From NCBI GenBank assembly GCA_016808115.1, contig JAEQBH010002443.1:1-64000 (forward strand): DNA of 64,000 nucleotides. Direction: 5' to 3'. A program made the position numbers and the translations under genes. The DNA is from Tetrastigma voinierianum. Its lineage: Eukaryota; Streptophyta; Magnoliopsida; Vitales; Vitaceae. Positions within the stretch are counted from its first letter, which is position 1. Each line of letters opens with the position of its first letter. This document shows, piece after piece, positions 12,000 through 26,751 of the stretch. The notes beneath the pieces were generated by a model. That model was not told where the DNA came from and ran no database searches. It saw only the letters and a program-made list of their open reading frames with translations.

Positions 12000-12660
12000 T
12001 CCTCAAACGTGAATCAAGTTTCCAAACTCAGAAAAGATGGATATGTTCCGAGTAGCCGAAGCAGTCCGTTCAAGACACAGATAGAGAGCTCATCAAAGTC
12101 GCGATGAGTAAGCAAGAGAGTCACGTTAGGTTTATGTTGCATATAGTCGGTAATAGACCGATTACCTTGCTGAAGGTTGGCAAAATTCTGGCAATTGATC
12201 ATGATCCGTCCATGCGAAGGATAGACATACGTTTTTTCAAGAGTGGTTAAAGCAACCCTATATGTGGTGAAGATAGAGATAAACTGCACTATGGTGGCAG
12301 ATACAGACCTAATAATTGTAGCGAGAAGCAATTGGTCTTGTCGAAGTTAAATAATATGATCCGGATTTTGGGAGGGAGAATCAGCATCAGACAAAGTTAC
12401 CATTGCCAGGGACAAGGCTTTGAGCCGTCGAAGAAGCCAAGTAGATTATACCCGAATAGGATATATGTGAATTGGAGCCGCCACACGGAATAATTCATGG
12501 TTGTGAGTTTTAGCAATTTCTAAGCACTAACATTGAGAACGATTAAGTTCTCGGTATCGATAAGTCCTGGGCTTATGACCGGTCAACTAATTTTGAGCGG
12601 AGGCACCATTAATTGAATCATGGGAGAGGTGGATTTTGTCAACCATTAAGAAGGATAGCG
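12000..12660 (-). pseudogene. Copia gag (UBN2-type) remnant
   Basis: The minus-strand frame 12331-12014 carries the copia gag (UBN2/retrotran_gag) signature: TLEKTYVYPSHGRI, then LQQGNRSITDYMQ, then FDELSICVLNGL. Weaker N-terminal similarity extends toward 12660. Gag forms the virus-like particle that packages element RNA. Its position directly after the PBS-like site is as expected. The frame is broken before and after the central segment. Confidence 0.75.
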
Positions 12661-12720
12661 CCAGCAAGAAGGCGATCATGAGCGACGATGACGCATAGTT
12701 TTTTTCGCTATTAAGCTACG

Positions 12721-12732
12721 CTTCCTATACCA
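12721..12732 (-). other. Primer-binding site of the minus-strand copia element
   Basis: On the minus strand TGGTATAGGAAG directly follows the 5' LTR and resembles the initiator-Met tRNA primer site TGGTATCAGAGC with several changes. Position rather than sequence carries the call. Confidence 0.5.
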
Positions 12733-12766
12733 TATCGCAAAGATACTGATTATTATTAAGAGAGAT

Positions 12767-12797
<31 letters not shown>

Positions 12798-12873
12798 GGT
12801 ATATATCATCAGAATGCAAAGAAGTAAAGATGTGTTCAATAAAAGCGAAAAAACCCTAAATATACTATAATAT
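12733..12873 (-). repeat. 5' LTR of the minus-strand copia element
   Basis: It shares with 4466-4581 the plus-strand phrases AGAGAG, GCAAAGAAGTAAA and ACCCTAAATATACT in the same order. It contains an (AT)n run at 12769-12798 that expanded after insertion and accounts for much of the length difference. Confidence 0.7.
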
Positions 12874-13700
12874 TTTATTCGTACCTCGGAGTCATGTATT
12901 TCTTAAAACATCTTAAAAAAATGATAGCTTGAAAGATAATCAATTTGGATACTAAAACTATATTTTCAAATCCTTAAGAAAAAACTATCCTTTTGAAACG
13001 ACTATAAAAATTTTAAACAATAAGAAACTGTCCTTTGAAACTAATTCAAAAAAAAAGGAATTTATGTGGTTTAGTATTTATTTTTATGTAATTATATTAT
13101 AATAATACGTTTTAAAAGAATATTTAAAATAAAAAATCGTTTGTTTTTTTTTTTTTTTTGAAGAAAAAAATAAAAAAATCGTTTTTGATGAGCATGATAA
13201 CTGATTTGATGGGAAATGGTTAGCATAAAAGCCTGTATCGTTTTATCAGCATTTAAGTTTCTATTGTTCTTAAAGCAAATATGTTTTCATTTTCTTAACT
13301 ATTAAAAGTAAGAAATGACTTCTCAGTCACACTTATCGGTTTCTACAACCACAGCCCTTTTTTAGGAACAGTGCAAAATCATGATTGGACATGAGAGCAA
13401 GGAAAGACGTTACATTTTGAGGCTCAAAATGTTAATACCTAGAAACTGAGTTTTGACATAGTTTAGGGTTCTTTTTTTTTTTTTTAATTTATTGAAATAA
13501 TTTGAAAATAAAAATAATGCATAAATTAATGTCGAAATGTTTTTGAAAAGCCAACACTGTATTTTTGAACATTATTTATTTTCAAACTATTTTAATAATT
13601 TTATTTTTAAAAAAACTAAATATATCAAAAAAACAAAACAAACAAAAACTATGGAAACTTCTATTTTCCCAGAACCCACACATACTTTCGCGGGGACCCA
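12874..13700. other. AT-rich spacer upstream of the MADS locus
   Basis: No gene is visible. It contains poly-A/T runs (13143-13160, 13472-13485) and short ORFs of simple composition. The far right end probably belongs to the promoter of the MADS locus. Confidence 0.4.
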
Positions 13701-13713
13701 CACCGTCCCACAA

Positions 13714-13720
13714 GTTTATA
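13714..13720 (+). promoter_or_regulatory. Putative TATA box of the MADS locus
   Basis: TTTATAAATGG lies about 275 bp upstream of the MADS start codon, the only good TATA-like site in the proximal upstream region. The transcription start is unknown. Confidence 0.4.
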
Positions 13721-13867
13721 AATGGAGCACTCGATCTGAGCCGTTGAGCCAATAACTTAACTTAACGGACGTGACGGAGAAGGACTGAAAGCTGTTGTCG
13801 CCATGACTGAAATGCTGTTAGCGACGTTAGGGATCCTTGGAAATCTTGCCGAGATTAGCAAATATTT

Positions 13868-13877
13868 CCATTAATGG
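13868..13877 (+). promoter_or_regulatory. CArG box upstream of the AP3-like locus
   Basis: CCATTAATGG is a perfect CC(A/T)6GG CArG box, the binding site of MADS-domain dimers, 114 bp upstream of the start codon. AP3/DEF genes are known to maintain their own expression through CArG boxes close to the start. A single 10-bp match can occur by chance. Confidence 0.55.
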
Positions 13878-13990
13878 TATGAAGTTGGAGTTGTTCTGCT
13901 TTCATCATTATTGTTTGGTCATCTGCAGTGGAATCAAATGAAACAGAAGCGATCTGGAAATCGGGGGAAGGAGAAGAGAGGGAGGGAGTT

Positions 13991-15006
13991 ATGGCTCGGG
14001 GAAAGATCGAGATCAAGAGGATAGAGAACGCGACGAACAGGCAGGTCACCTACTCCAAGAGACGAAATGGTATCTTCAAGAAGGCTAGAGAGCTCTCTGT
14101 TCTCTGTGATGCGAAGGTTTCTATCATCATGATCTCCGGTACTGGAAAGCTCCATGAATACATCAGTCCTTCTTCCACGTATGTCTCGCTTAAATCTTAC
14201 CTCGGATCGCTTCAAACTAGCGAAGGGCGATTGTGTGTTTGGTTGTTGAGAAAATGCAGGAAAATCTGAAAAGTGAAACCGTTTCGTATAAGCTTAAGTT
14301 TTCCGGTGTATGTATAATCGGTTGAGTTGTGAGTTTCCAGTTTTTTCATCTTCTATAAGAATTAGATTTTTTTTTTTTTTAAATAAGACATTGTTAGGAA
14401 CTTAGGATCTTTTTTGGACTTTTCTTTTCTTTCTTTTTCTTCCCAGCAACCAAACACGATGTTAGGGTTTTCCCCTTTTCGAATCCACTTAAACGGAGTT
14501 CGTTTTGCTTACAGAAACTTCCCACCAACGTATTGTTCTACATCAGCACGAAACAGATATTTGATCAGTACCATGAAGACTTAGGATCACCCATGGAGCT
14601 ATCTTTATGAGGTTATATACTTTCTTTCTTCCCTTGTTCTTTTAGGAGTAATGCATTTGAGTTGTCTTCTTTTCAATAATACTTTATGTATATATGTTTG
14701 ATGGATGTACTCTATGCAGAGAATGCAAGAAAACCTGAAGAAACTGAAAGATGCGAACAAGAACCTCAGAACGGAGATTAGGTAAATTGGTGATCTATGA
14801 GCTCCTGTACCCCATACATGTGGAATATCTATTATTTTTGTTTGATGAGATTTGGTTGAAACTATTTGATAGGCAGAGGATAAAGTGAAGATTTGTTGAC
14901 TTGAGCATCCAGGAACTCCGAGTAGTCTTGAAGGGGAGTGATGGAAAATTTTGAAGACGATTCGTGATAGAAAGGTATGATTTAAGGACATATATATATA
15001 TATATA

Positions 15007-15045
<39 letters not shown>

Positions 15046-17374
15046 TGCATATTTATGGTATGGAGTGAAGTTTAATTGGGGAGGGTGGAGATAACAAAGC
15101 GGCGGATTATTTCCATAAAATTCAATACGAGTGAGAGAAGCATATGTAGAATAGTTAGTTGTGTTTGGTTATTGAATATTATTAAATAAAGAACAAAAAA
15201 TGCTAAGAAAAGTGTTATGTGTGATTATCTAGAAAAATTTCAAATAAAATCAAATATAAATAAAGATTAAGAAAATTATATTTAAATTATTTAATTTTGA
15301 ATCGAATTTATTCGTGGAGTTAAAATAAAGAAAATGAGATTGAAGTAACAAATGAATTTAATTCTATTTTTATTTTTCTTCTCATTTTCTTTATTTTTAT
15401 ATATTAATACTCAAATAACTTAGCTTATTTTGACAAAATAGCCCAATTAAATTCTTATTTATTTAAATTGTACTAACCTTTATCCATAAAATCAATTAAA
15501 AATTCTAATATTAGATTTAATAAATCTATAAGTCTCTTTTTCCATGTTACAAAGAATTATATGATAGTTTTATCATCGATTTTATTTAGTTAACTGTTTT
15601 TTCTACATCTAATCAAACAATTATTTGTCTACTTCCTTTTTTTATATATAATCACATAATAAAAAGTCATAAATACTTATAAAAAAATAATAATAAGTCC
15701 CGAATATCTACATGATAGAAAACTATTCACATAATGTTATTTCTTATTGAATAATGTTATTTTCTAACACTTCTATAACATTGTTTGCCATCTTTTTTGA
15801 CATATAAATTCATTTTAATATATTGTTCTTCAGACCTGGTTTAAGAAATGAAGAAATAATGTTACGCTGGAGATATTTACCTGTAATTTTTTGAAATTTT
15901 ATTTATAAAAAATTGTGGAAAACACTATTGATGAGCTAGGTAGAATATTATATATAGAAAACATAAAGAAAAAGCACTATGTGTAAACACCAAACTGTGG
16001 AGTAAGTGGGATTCTTAGAAGTGAAAGAGGTTAGGAGTTTTGTAACACAAGACAGATTATTGAGATTTTAAATATTTTCTAGTTTACACTAGGTAGCAAC
16101 TTTCTAGTTTATGGGATAAGTTTTTCCTCGAATTTGGAATTAAGACTATTATTGTTCATTTTCACTCTGCAAAAACAATATTATCAGTTAGAAATGTTTG
16201 ATATGCAAGCATGAAACTAATTAGAAGTAAAACTGTTTTGATTTCAAGAAGCTTTAAACTTCTTTTTAGCTCTCTAAGAGCTTATATTCATGTTTGGGTG
16301 ATATCATTAAAAAAGTTATGGTTAGGGTTTATTTTACTTCTTTATATGTCTCATCCCACTAAACCCTATAACATGATTGGAAGGACGTGTTACCTTCTTG
16401 GCAAAGGGCCTTCACAAATTTGATTCTTGGAATTTTGAGTATAAATTTTCAAGAAAACTTATTATTTTCTTGGGACTAAAATGGGATCATGTAATTAGCT
16501 GTGGCAATATGTATTAGATTATAAAGTTTGAATCAAATTCTTTTTTTATTTGTGCAATGGTGATTCGAGAGGCGTTTTTAAATCATATTATATCTAAACT
16601 AATTTTTATTTGAGTCATAATGGAAAAATTAAGAACAATAAAAACTCTATCACATAACACATGTATTTCCAAAACTCAAACAAAAAATCATTGATTAAAC
16701 TATGAGAAACTTCAACTATCTCATCTACATGTTTTATGGTTATTGTAACAACTTTTTTCCCTAAAATTTGTTTATCATTGTTTTTTCCGTTGATGTTAGA
16801 AGATTGAAATCCATCAATTAAATTAGTACATAAGTATTTTGTTAACCATTATTTATAATATTATTTGTCTGACATCTCAACTCTTTATAATGAAAACAAA
16901 ATTAAGCGATCCACAATCAGATTGAAACTTGCAAGAAAAAGGTACATCTATTTTTTGACAATGCCCGCCCATCTGTCTGTTTCTGCAAGTTTTATTTCTT
17001 AAATTTTGATAAACGAGGATGATGCTTTCTTTCGACATGGTCGCATGTAAGAAACGAGGAACAAATACACAAAAATCTACTAAATCTTTACAAATATGAA
17101 TTTGTAAGTATATTAACTGCATCTTCTCTTTAATTGGCCTTGTTTCTTTTCTTCATTGGGGAATATAGGTTAATTAATTAGTAATTGAACATATTCCATT
17201 TGAATTAAGGGTGCAAGAGACATCAAGCAACACTATGAGGTTGTGGATAATGGAGGAGACTACGAGACTGTTGTTGGATTCTCAAACGAAAGATCTCCGG
17301 CATTCGCCCTAAGCCTGCAGCCTAACCCTCCTAAGGACCTTCACTCTGATCTGACCTTCACTTTCCTTGACTAG
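13991..17374 (+). pseudogene. AP3/DEFICIENS-type MIKC MADS-box pseudogene
   Basis: Exon 1 (13991-14178, 188 bp) encodes an intact MADS domain starting MARGKIEIKRIENATNRQ and ending HEYISPSST before a GT donor; 188 bp matches AP3-type first exons. Exon 2 is 14547-14611 (KQIFDQYH; 65 bp, against 67 usually). Exon 3 is 14720-14781 (MQENLKKLKDANKNLR; intact, 62 bp). Exon 4 is 14873-14974 (DLSIQELR visible, several indels and stops). The last exon is 17209-17374 (HYEVVDNGGDYETVVGF, then a PI-derived-like LQPNPPKDLH and a euAP3-like SDLTFTFLD before TAG). K-domain exons 5 and 6 were not found in the 2.2 kb between. AP3/DEF proteins specify petal and stamen identity as a dimer with PI/GLO. The frameshifts in exons 2 and 4 should destroy the K domain. 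A truncated MADS-only product from exon 1 remains possible. An upstream in-frame ATG exists at 13928, but 13991 gives the canonical start. Confidence 0.85.
14975..17208 (+). other. Long AT-rich intron-like gap of the MADS pseudogene
   Basis: This 2.2 kb stretch separates exon 4 from the last exon. It starts with GTATGA and ends with an AG before 17209. It contains an (AT)n run at 14991-15042 and no sequence I could match to the two short K-domain exons expected here. No transposon domain or clear terminal repeat was seen. Confidence 0.5.
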
Positions 17375-19569
17375 CTAGCTAGCAACTGATTAATCAAACT
17401 AGTCATTCTGACGAGACATGGTTACTTTTATGTCTTCCACCTCTAGCTCTGACTTTATGGCTGAAGGTTAATTTCCTTAAAATTATGTTCTTCTATTCAT
17501 CGTATGTGTAATTAATTATATGAGAATTTCATGGAGTTTTATTGAAATATTACTTGAAAAACATAATTGTTAAAACCAAAATAATTATCAGCATACAGAA
17601 TGCCAATCGCCACGACAAACAAGAATTGAAATTGTCAAATATCGTTGTTCATGATAACGGTAATTGGGCTTAAAATGTACAAATGTCGTTGTTATAGACA
17701 ACGACAATTAGAATTGTCAAAACGGATAGCGTCAATTAGGTTTAAAATTTTCAAATTACTTGCTGTTTTACTTGAACATTTGATTAGTCAATTGCCGCTG
17801 TCAAGGACAGTGGCATTACATACTAATTTGGTAATTATTTTGGTTTCTAACCACTTAATAATAATTTTTTTTCAAAAAATTCGGCCCAAAAACTCAATTT
17901 CATGGGTGATTAACTTTTTCAAAAACCCACTAGAATCAGCATGAATTTTGGAATCTTGAAGGTTAAGGCTCTTGTTTATTTAATTTTGAAAATTGTTTTT
18001 GTTCTTAAAAATTAAGGAAAATAGATTTCATTCTCAAATTAAAAAAAAAAACACACACACACACACACAAAACACTAAATTTAAAGAATAAGACAATTTT
18101 CAAATAATATCAAAATAATATTTTTTATGTTTTTAAAAATTGTTCTTAAAAAACATGTACTGAACATATCATAAATTACTCTATAGGTACCTTATGTTGA
18201 AGTGGGACTGAAATTGATCAATTAAATTGCAAAAATGCCTCTTTAAGTTTATAGATTGTTTTGATTTTGACTTTTCTTTTATCTTTTGGCTTAGATTTTA
18301 TTATTTTATGTGAGCTTGTGGATGATTTGTAGCTTTGTATTATATACGCATGCAAATTAGGCAAGATTCGTTTTATAATAGTGAGTGGATGATCCTTTTA
18401 ATACTTGTATACGGTTGGAGTTTTGATTTGGCTCTGAAATATTATCTGTAGTAATTATATATTTGAAGTAGTTCTCCCTCGTGAAAAGGAGACTAGATAC
18501 TTTTAATAACATTAGTTAATAGAAAAATTAAAATAATAACAATAATGTAAGACATTGCATGGTTCGTTGATCAACAAGTAAAAACAAGAGAACTTTCTGA
18601 TAAAACCTGGAGGTCTATTTCAGAAGGGTTCTGAAATAAGATTACTGCACGTTGAAGACACCATTTGGGGAGGTCTCGATCTCTTGTTATTCCATATAAA
18701 AATGATTTTCCTATTCCAAATTTCCAAACTTCTCCTTTATTAGACTCCATTTTGTATTTTTATACATTTTTTTTTTTCCGATTATTCCTAAATCAATGGA
18801 TCCAATAATAAATTTCAAAGTCGACCTATTAATTATAACAAGCAATTTGAGCCCAACCCATCCAGAATTAGGATTAGGCTGAGTTGTTATTTTATTAGTC
18901 TAAATAAATTGGGCAAATTTTAGCTTGACCCACCCAAATTTTTAGATTTATAAAGTAATCTGAGCCCAAGAATTAGGATTAGATTAAACTGCTATTTTAT
19001 TAACCCAAAAAAAAATCCAAGCCAAATTAGGGTCCGTCTTGATTGTCAGCTCTAATTATGTAGGATAAAACATTTTATTTGTGTAATGGATAAGATGATT
19101 ATCATAAAATAGGTTTGGGTGTTTATTCATCAATGATCCTTAAAGGAAAAAGGGTGAGAATTAAGAGTATTAAATAGAATAAATATTCGGTTTTATTGAA
19201 AATAGATAAATTATTATCATAATTAAATATTTAGAGTCTTAGACTTCCGTTGGAAAAAAAAAGGGAATAGAAGAAACCTTCATGGAGTTTTAACCAGGAA
19301 TGATGACTAATACTTTTTATTACATTAGGTGTCATACTAAAATAATGCACAATATATCTATATATATATATATATATAATTTAAAGTTTCTGATACCCAA
19401 TGTTGTTGGTATAATTTGCATAAAAGAAAAAAAAAAAAAAACAAGTTGGTCGGTGCTTCATAGACGAAGTATGATCTCCCCGTTCACGCCCCCGCTGCAC
19501 GCAAACCAGTTCCAAATATTCTTGCATAAACCATCAAGAATTAATAGTATAGCAAATAAGTTTTTCCAA

Positions 19570-19628
<59 letters not shown>

Positions 19629-20909
19629 TAGCAAATAAAATTCTGAAACTTATATTACAGTCAGAAACTTCTATAAAAATATAAGTTTATGTATATGTTA
19701 AAAATTTAAAATTTGGCTAGAAACAACTTTTGTACATTTTTTTAGTATCTAATTTTTTTTTTTTTTTTTTCAATCAAGTAGGAGCAACCCACGGGAGTTA
19801 CCAAAAAAGAAGTGTTAAATGTCATTTTGTAACCCTAAACAGTGTTTTGACACTCCTAAACAGTGTTTTTATTTGCACGATGACGCCAAAATCATTATTT
19901 TAATAATTCAACGCTTTTATTAAAAATATAATTAAACTGTCAAATATGAATTCAATATACCAGACGAACAAAGAAGCCACCAATCGCTATTTTGCAACCT
20001 TTTCATTCTCTCTCCAAAGTTGTCAAATATGTCACCCCGAACCTTGACATGCATTTTGTCACCCTCCTCACGCTACCTATCGGTTCTCAATTTTGTCTTT
20101 GGGCAAGTATTTTACGGTTATGAGGATGGCACCCCTGATAGCAACTCCACTCCCGTTGGAGTTGCTCTTAGACTGCCTTAAAAATCATTACTTTTTCAAT
20201 CTTATATATAATTTAATATTACTTTTTAGTTTAAAATATAAAAAAGGAAAAAGGGGAAAAAACATATGGGAAGGAATTACCTTGTTTTAAGTCTCTATTT
20301 TTATTCAATAATTGTGTCCTTGCCTTGTTATAAGTAGAATTAGGGACTTTCGAGTAATCTACAAATGAAGGAGAACATATGAAAATTAGTAGGGCTTTTC
20401 CTACATTTAGCACCAAAAAAAAAATCTTCAAATGTAAAGTTGATAAATATTCGTAAATGTAGTACTTTTTTACAACATGGAAAATGTTAGTTTTTTTTAA
20501 AAATAAATTTGTAACACGTGGAAAAAAGATAATAACTTTTTTGGATTTATATATTAAAACTCATCTTTGGGTTTATATAATGCTTGAGAAAAGGAGATAT
20601 CTCATTCCCACAATAAATGTGTCTACATAAAAACCTTGGTTTTTGACGGTTTAAAAATCAAAATTGTTCATGTCTTAAAATCTTAGTAAATTCAAAATGG
20701 TTCTACTTTTTGGAATTCATAACAATCAATTTTGCTTTAATTCCAACTTTAGGCCCTCTTTTGGTAAACAACTTTTTTTATAAGAACTTATTAAATGAGA
20801 GCTTATGTCATAAGTACTTTATTCAATAAGTTATTTATTTTTTAATATATATTTTAAAAAGCATTTATACATCATTTTAAGGTGTTTGGATGCATTACTA
20901 GACAAACAT
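17375..20909. other. AT-rich intergenic spacer with minor repeats
   Basis: There is no credible coding region. It contains CACTA-like hairpin repeats (17575-17830), a (CA)n run at 18051-18069, an imperfect duplication containing GAATTAGGATTAG (18860-18905 and 18955-19015), (AT)n at 19355-19378 and 19573-19625, and poly-T near 19752-19770. The ORF ending at 19626 is mostly translated (AT)n. Confidence 0.5.
17575..17830. repeat. Hairpin-forming repeats resembling CACTA subterminal repeats
   Basis: Several units combine GTCGTTGT or GCCGCTGTC with the complementary AACGACAAT or GACAGTGGC: at 17642-17670, 17688-17718 and 17797-17818. The pattern of a short self-complementary core followed by a TTAAAATTGTCAAAT-like linker resembles subterminal repeats of plant CACTA (En/Spm) elements. 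No CACTA terminus or transposase was found, so this would be a fragment. Confidence 0.35.
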
Positions 20910-23299
20910 TGACGCCCCAAAACTCGGGGGTCCGTTAATCCACCATCAACCCGGGGAAATATCCGTGGAAGTCGCATAACCCGACACCACACAGCTGAGT
21001 CCCATGATAAGGACCCATGATTTAACATACAAGGTTATTATACAATAATCCATAAGAGTTTAATTACAACTCTATTACATCTTTTACATGCTTGAACTAC
21101 TTTGTTCCAAACATTTAATTTACAAAAAAATCTTCCACAAGCCATATGTCGGCTTTCTTTATACTCGCGGTCTCGGATGAGAGCCGCCCACTGGCGCTTG
21201 TCCTGCACCTAAAATGTTTTTCCCATATAAGGTGAGATACGCCTAATTGAGTAAAATTCCTACAAAGGCTACTCCCCACCTAAGTGCATATGTAATGCTT
21301 ACACTTAACAATTTACGATACCAAGCTATGACACTAGTTTCCGACATACAAGCCTCAGGTAATCGTCTATCTATGCTCTGATACCAAGCTATGCTAATAT
21401 TAGATCCCATCAAGCCCTAAGTTATCGTATCCCTATACTGATGCCAAATTGTGTTATGGAATGAGGTAAGACTCATCCATGCATCATACACCGAGTCTTT
21501 ACCGACTCTCACCACACAATGTAACGCCAATGTTCACCTTTGGCAATTCACATTATTGACAACAATTCCAAGTAGAATGTGCAATTCTAATTCCAATCAC
21601 GTTACGCTACTGAACATACAGACCATCCATGCACCATAACCGAGTCTTTACTGACTCCCACCACACAATGCAATGTCAATGTGTTATTTAAATTAATACC
21701 ATGAAATGAAATGAAGACTTACTCATGTACCATGCCCTCGAGTCCCATCGACTTCCACACAATTCAATCCTAATGTGAAAAAATCACCATTAATGGATTA
21801 TCCACGATCATTTTCAAAACAAAAGTCTTTTGTTTATAAACCAAAACTCGTTGTATGTTACACCTCAAATAGCATTTCATATATAAAACCATGTGTCTTT
21901 TGTGAGCAACGAATTTTCAAGGTCCCACCATAGGCTCTACACGTCTTCCAACACTTTTTGGACTTTCACCCGATGGAGTATCTAGCCCTTCTTGCAATTA
22001 CCTGACACAAGTTTTCATCATTTTATTCAATCGTGCGACTCTATTAGACTTTTTCTAATAATACCGAGTCCACCTAATCAATTACCAAACACAATGTTGA
22101 TTTTCCAACCATGCACTCACACCTATGATATGCAATGTCCCCGTGCATAATGCAATGCAATCGCGCCACTGCATGTGAATGTCATGCCTCATATATGATG
22201 AATGCTATATGAACACTTAACTCATACATTAAACCATGTACCCTATATAACTATATCAAGCGCATATAATTTCCACTAAACAATCATTTCAATGTCAATA
22301 CATAACACACATATCAACATTCAATCAAGCAACAATAATCAAGCATGCTATTACATAAGCAGTAATAACATCCTTAATTAAGACCCATTATGGCATGTGT
22401 AATGCCCACACAACAACCCGAAATCAAGCCATACGGTCCCAAAACAGCCCTAAACTCCAAATTTACAAATAGGGCTATGACAGCCTTAACCTTCACTTAG
22501 GTGAGGCAAAACACAACTTGAAAGTTGGCCTCGGGTTCGCCTAGGCGAAGGGAGGCTTCGCCTAGGCGAAGAACGTCGGGTTTTGGGCATTTTTCTGTCC
22601 AAACAGACCCTTAACATGTTCCACCATTCTAACCCAAAAATCAACAAAAAAAATGGAGACTAAAACCATAGTAGGAATGATCCATACCTCTTGAAACGTA
22701 ATCTAAACGGTAGGAGGTCCCGAGAACCCCTCCTAAACCCGAGAACTTCGATTTCCTCCAAATCTCATTTTTTGGATCTTCATCGAAATCCTTTCCATCC
22801 ACGCATAACCCCACGTTAGGATGACCTTTCACTATTTGGTTTGACGTAATTCGACCAACGGAACTCGTAGAGATCATAGAGAGAAAGTTTTGGTCTCTTT
22901 CTCCCTTCTCTCTCGACAAGAACTAGGAAAATGAGATCCTTTTCCTTCTTTCCCTAAGCCCTCACCTTAAGGCTTACGAGCTACCACGTCGCGCCACGCG
23001 TCCTCGACTGCTCGAAAGCACTATACTTCTAAACGATTTATTTCATCTCTAGCTCAAGTTTAAATTATTTTGTTCCAACTTTCCTTAAATTATTTCCTAA
23101 AATCTTGTTTTTTGGTTTTACCGAACACTCGTCACCTTGAAATTCGCGAAAAATTCGACTGTGTCGAAATTCAACGAAATTCGTCTAGACAACTAAATTT
23201 TGCAAGACAAATCCAACGATAAAGTCTGCTTCATCATCTAAAATCTATAAATTTGCGCCTACAATTTATACTCGTATCGACAATTTACCGCTTTGCCTA

Positions 23300-23300
<1 letters not shown>
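20910..23300. mobile_element. Second large LTR-like block, probable solo LTR
   Basis: It begins TGACGCCCCAAAACTCGG at 20910, like long Ty3/gypsy chromovirus LTRs. It holds internal repeats: CTGATACCAAGCTATG-like phrases at about 21320, 21377 and 21438, and a CCATGCATCATACACCGAGTC-like unit at about 21476, 21627 and, weaker, 21725. It has a palindrome pair at 22536-22570 and a pyrimidine-rich stretch at 22890-22960. There is no coding domain. The right end is uncertain and was placed where composition turns to poly-A and AT-rich sequence; no target duplication was confirmed. Confidence 0.5.
22536..22570. promoter_or_regulatory. Pair of identical 14-bp palindromes, 21 bp apart
   Basis: TTCGCCTAGGCGAA occurs at 22536-22549 and again at 22557-22570. 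Each copy is a perfect palindrome and the start-to-start distance is 21 bp. It is the same architecture as 7964-7998 in the other large LTR, with a different core. Its function is unknown. Confidence 0.6.
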
Positions 23301-26219
<2,919 letters not shown>

Positions 26220-26224
26220 GATTA

Positions 26225-26734
26225 TGTTATTCCTTTATTATTAAAATTAAGTGGGTGGGCCCACTACCATAATATTTAGCCAATTAAAATAATACCTAAT
26301 ATATTTAAACTCAAGAGCAAAGATATTTACCCTTAATGGAATGAGTAAATTATAATAAATATAATTTATTATTTTGGAATAAAAACAAAGATTCTAAATA
26401 ACACGTTTAGAACTGCTTTTAAAAACGCAGACATTCCACTCTCTTCTCCTATCAATAAGTTATATATATAGAAACCCTTCATAAAGTGTTAAGACACTCT
26501 TCCATCAATTACTTAAAACAATTGCGGTATCAAAGTTTGATAAGTGAGAAGAAGAGATCAAGGATTTAAAATCTATAAATCGATCAAGTGGAAATTCCAT
26601 GCATGGCTGCGTGTTCTTCAAACCAGACAATCTATATTTTTATTATTATTATTATTATTATTTTATTATCGATATGAGTTTGAATTAATGATCCTCTAAA
26701 TATTGTGTGTTAATTTCCGTATTAAATCTCAACA
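26225..26734 (+). repeat. 5' LTR of the plus-strand copia element
   Basis: 510 bp, TGTTATTCC to CTCAACA. It contains TATATATAGAAACCC near 26460 as the likely TATA region and an (ATT)n run near 26637-26662, both also present in the 3' LTR. Confidence 0.9.
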
Positions 26735-26736
26735 AA

Positions 26737-26751
26737 TGGTATTAGAGCTAG
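26737..26751 (+). other. Primer-binding site of the plus-strand copia element
   Basis: TGGTATTAGAGCTAG lies 2 bp after the 5' LTR and matches the plant initiator-Met tRNA primer site TGGTATCAGAGC with one change. Confidence 0.85.

Larger units (their letters stand above)
4466..12873 (-). mobile_element. Decayed Ty1/copia provirus with short LTRs, split by a nested LTR
   Basis: Read on the minus strand the order is 5' LTR, PBS-like site, gag, integrase, reverse transcriptase, RNase H, polypurine tract, 3' LTR, which is the Ty1/copia order. The LTRs are short (about 140 and 116 bp) and share the phrases CCCTAAATATACT and GCAAAGAAGTAAA on the plus strand. Short LTRs and the integrase and RNase H motifs fit an Ale-like lineage; this lineage call is inference. 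Stops and frameshifts are frequent in every domain, so it is non-autonomous. A 3.6 kb LTR at 5284-8889 interrupts the RT/RNase H junction. No clear target duplication was found for the outer element. Confidence 0.85.

Noticed and set aside
19300..19626. 108-aa ORF ending in a run of Tyr-Ile
   Set aside because: The C-terminal third is translated (AT)n microsatellite; no support as a gene.
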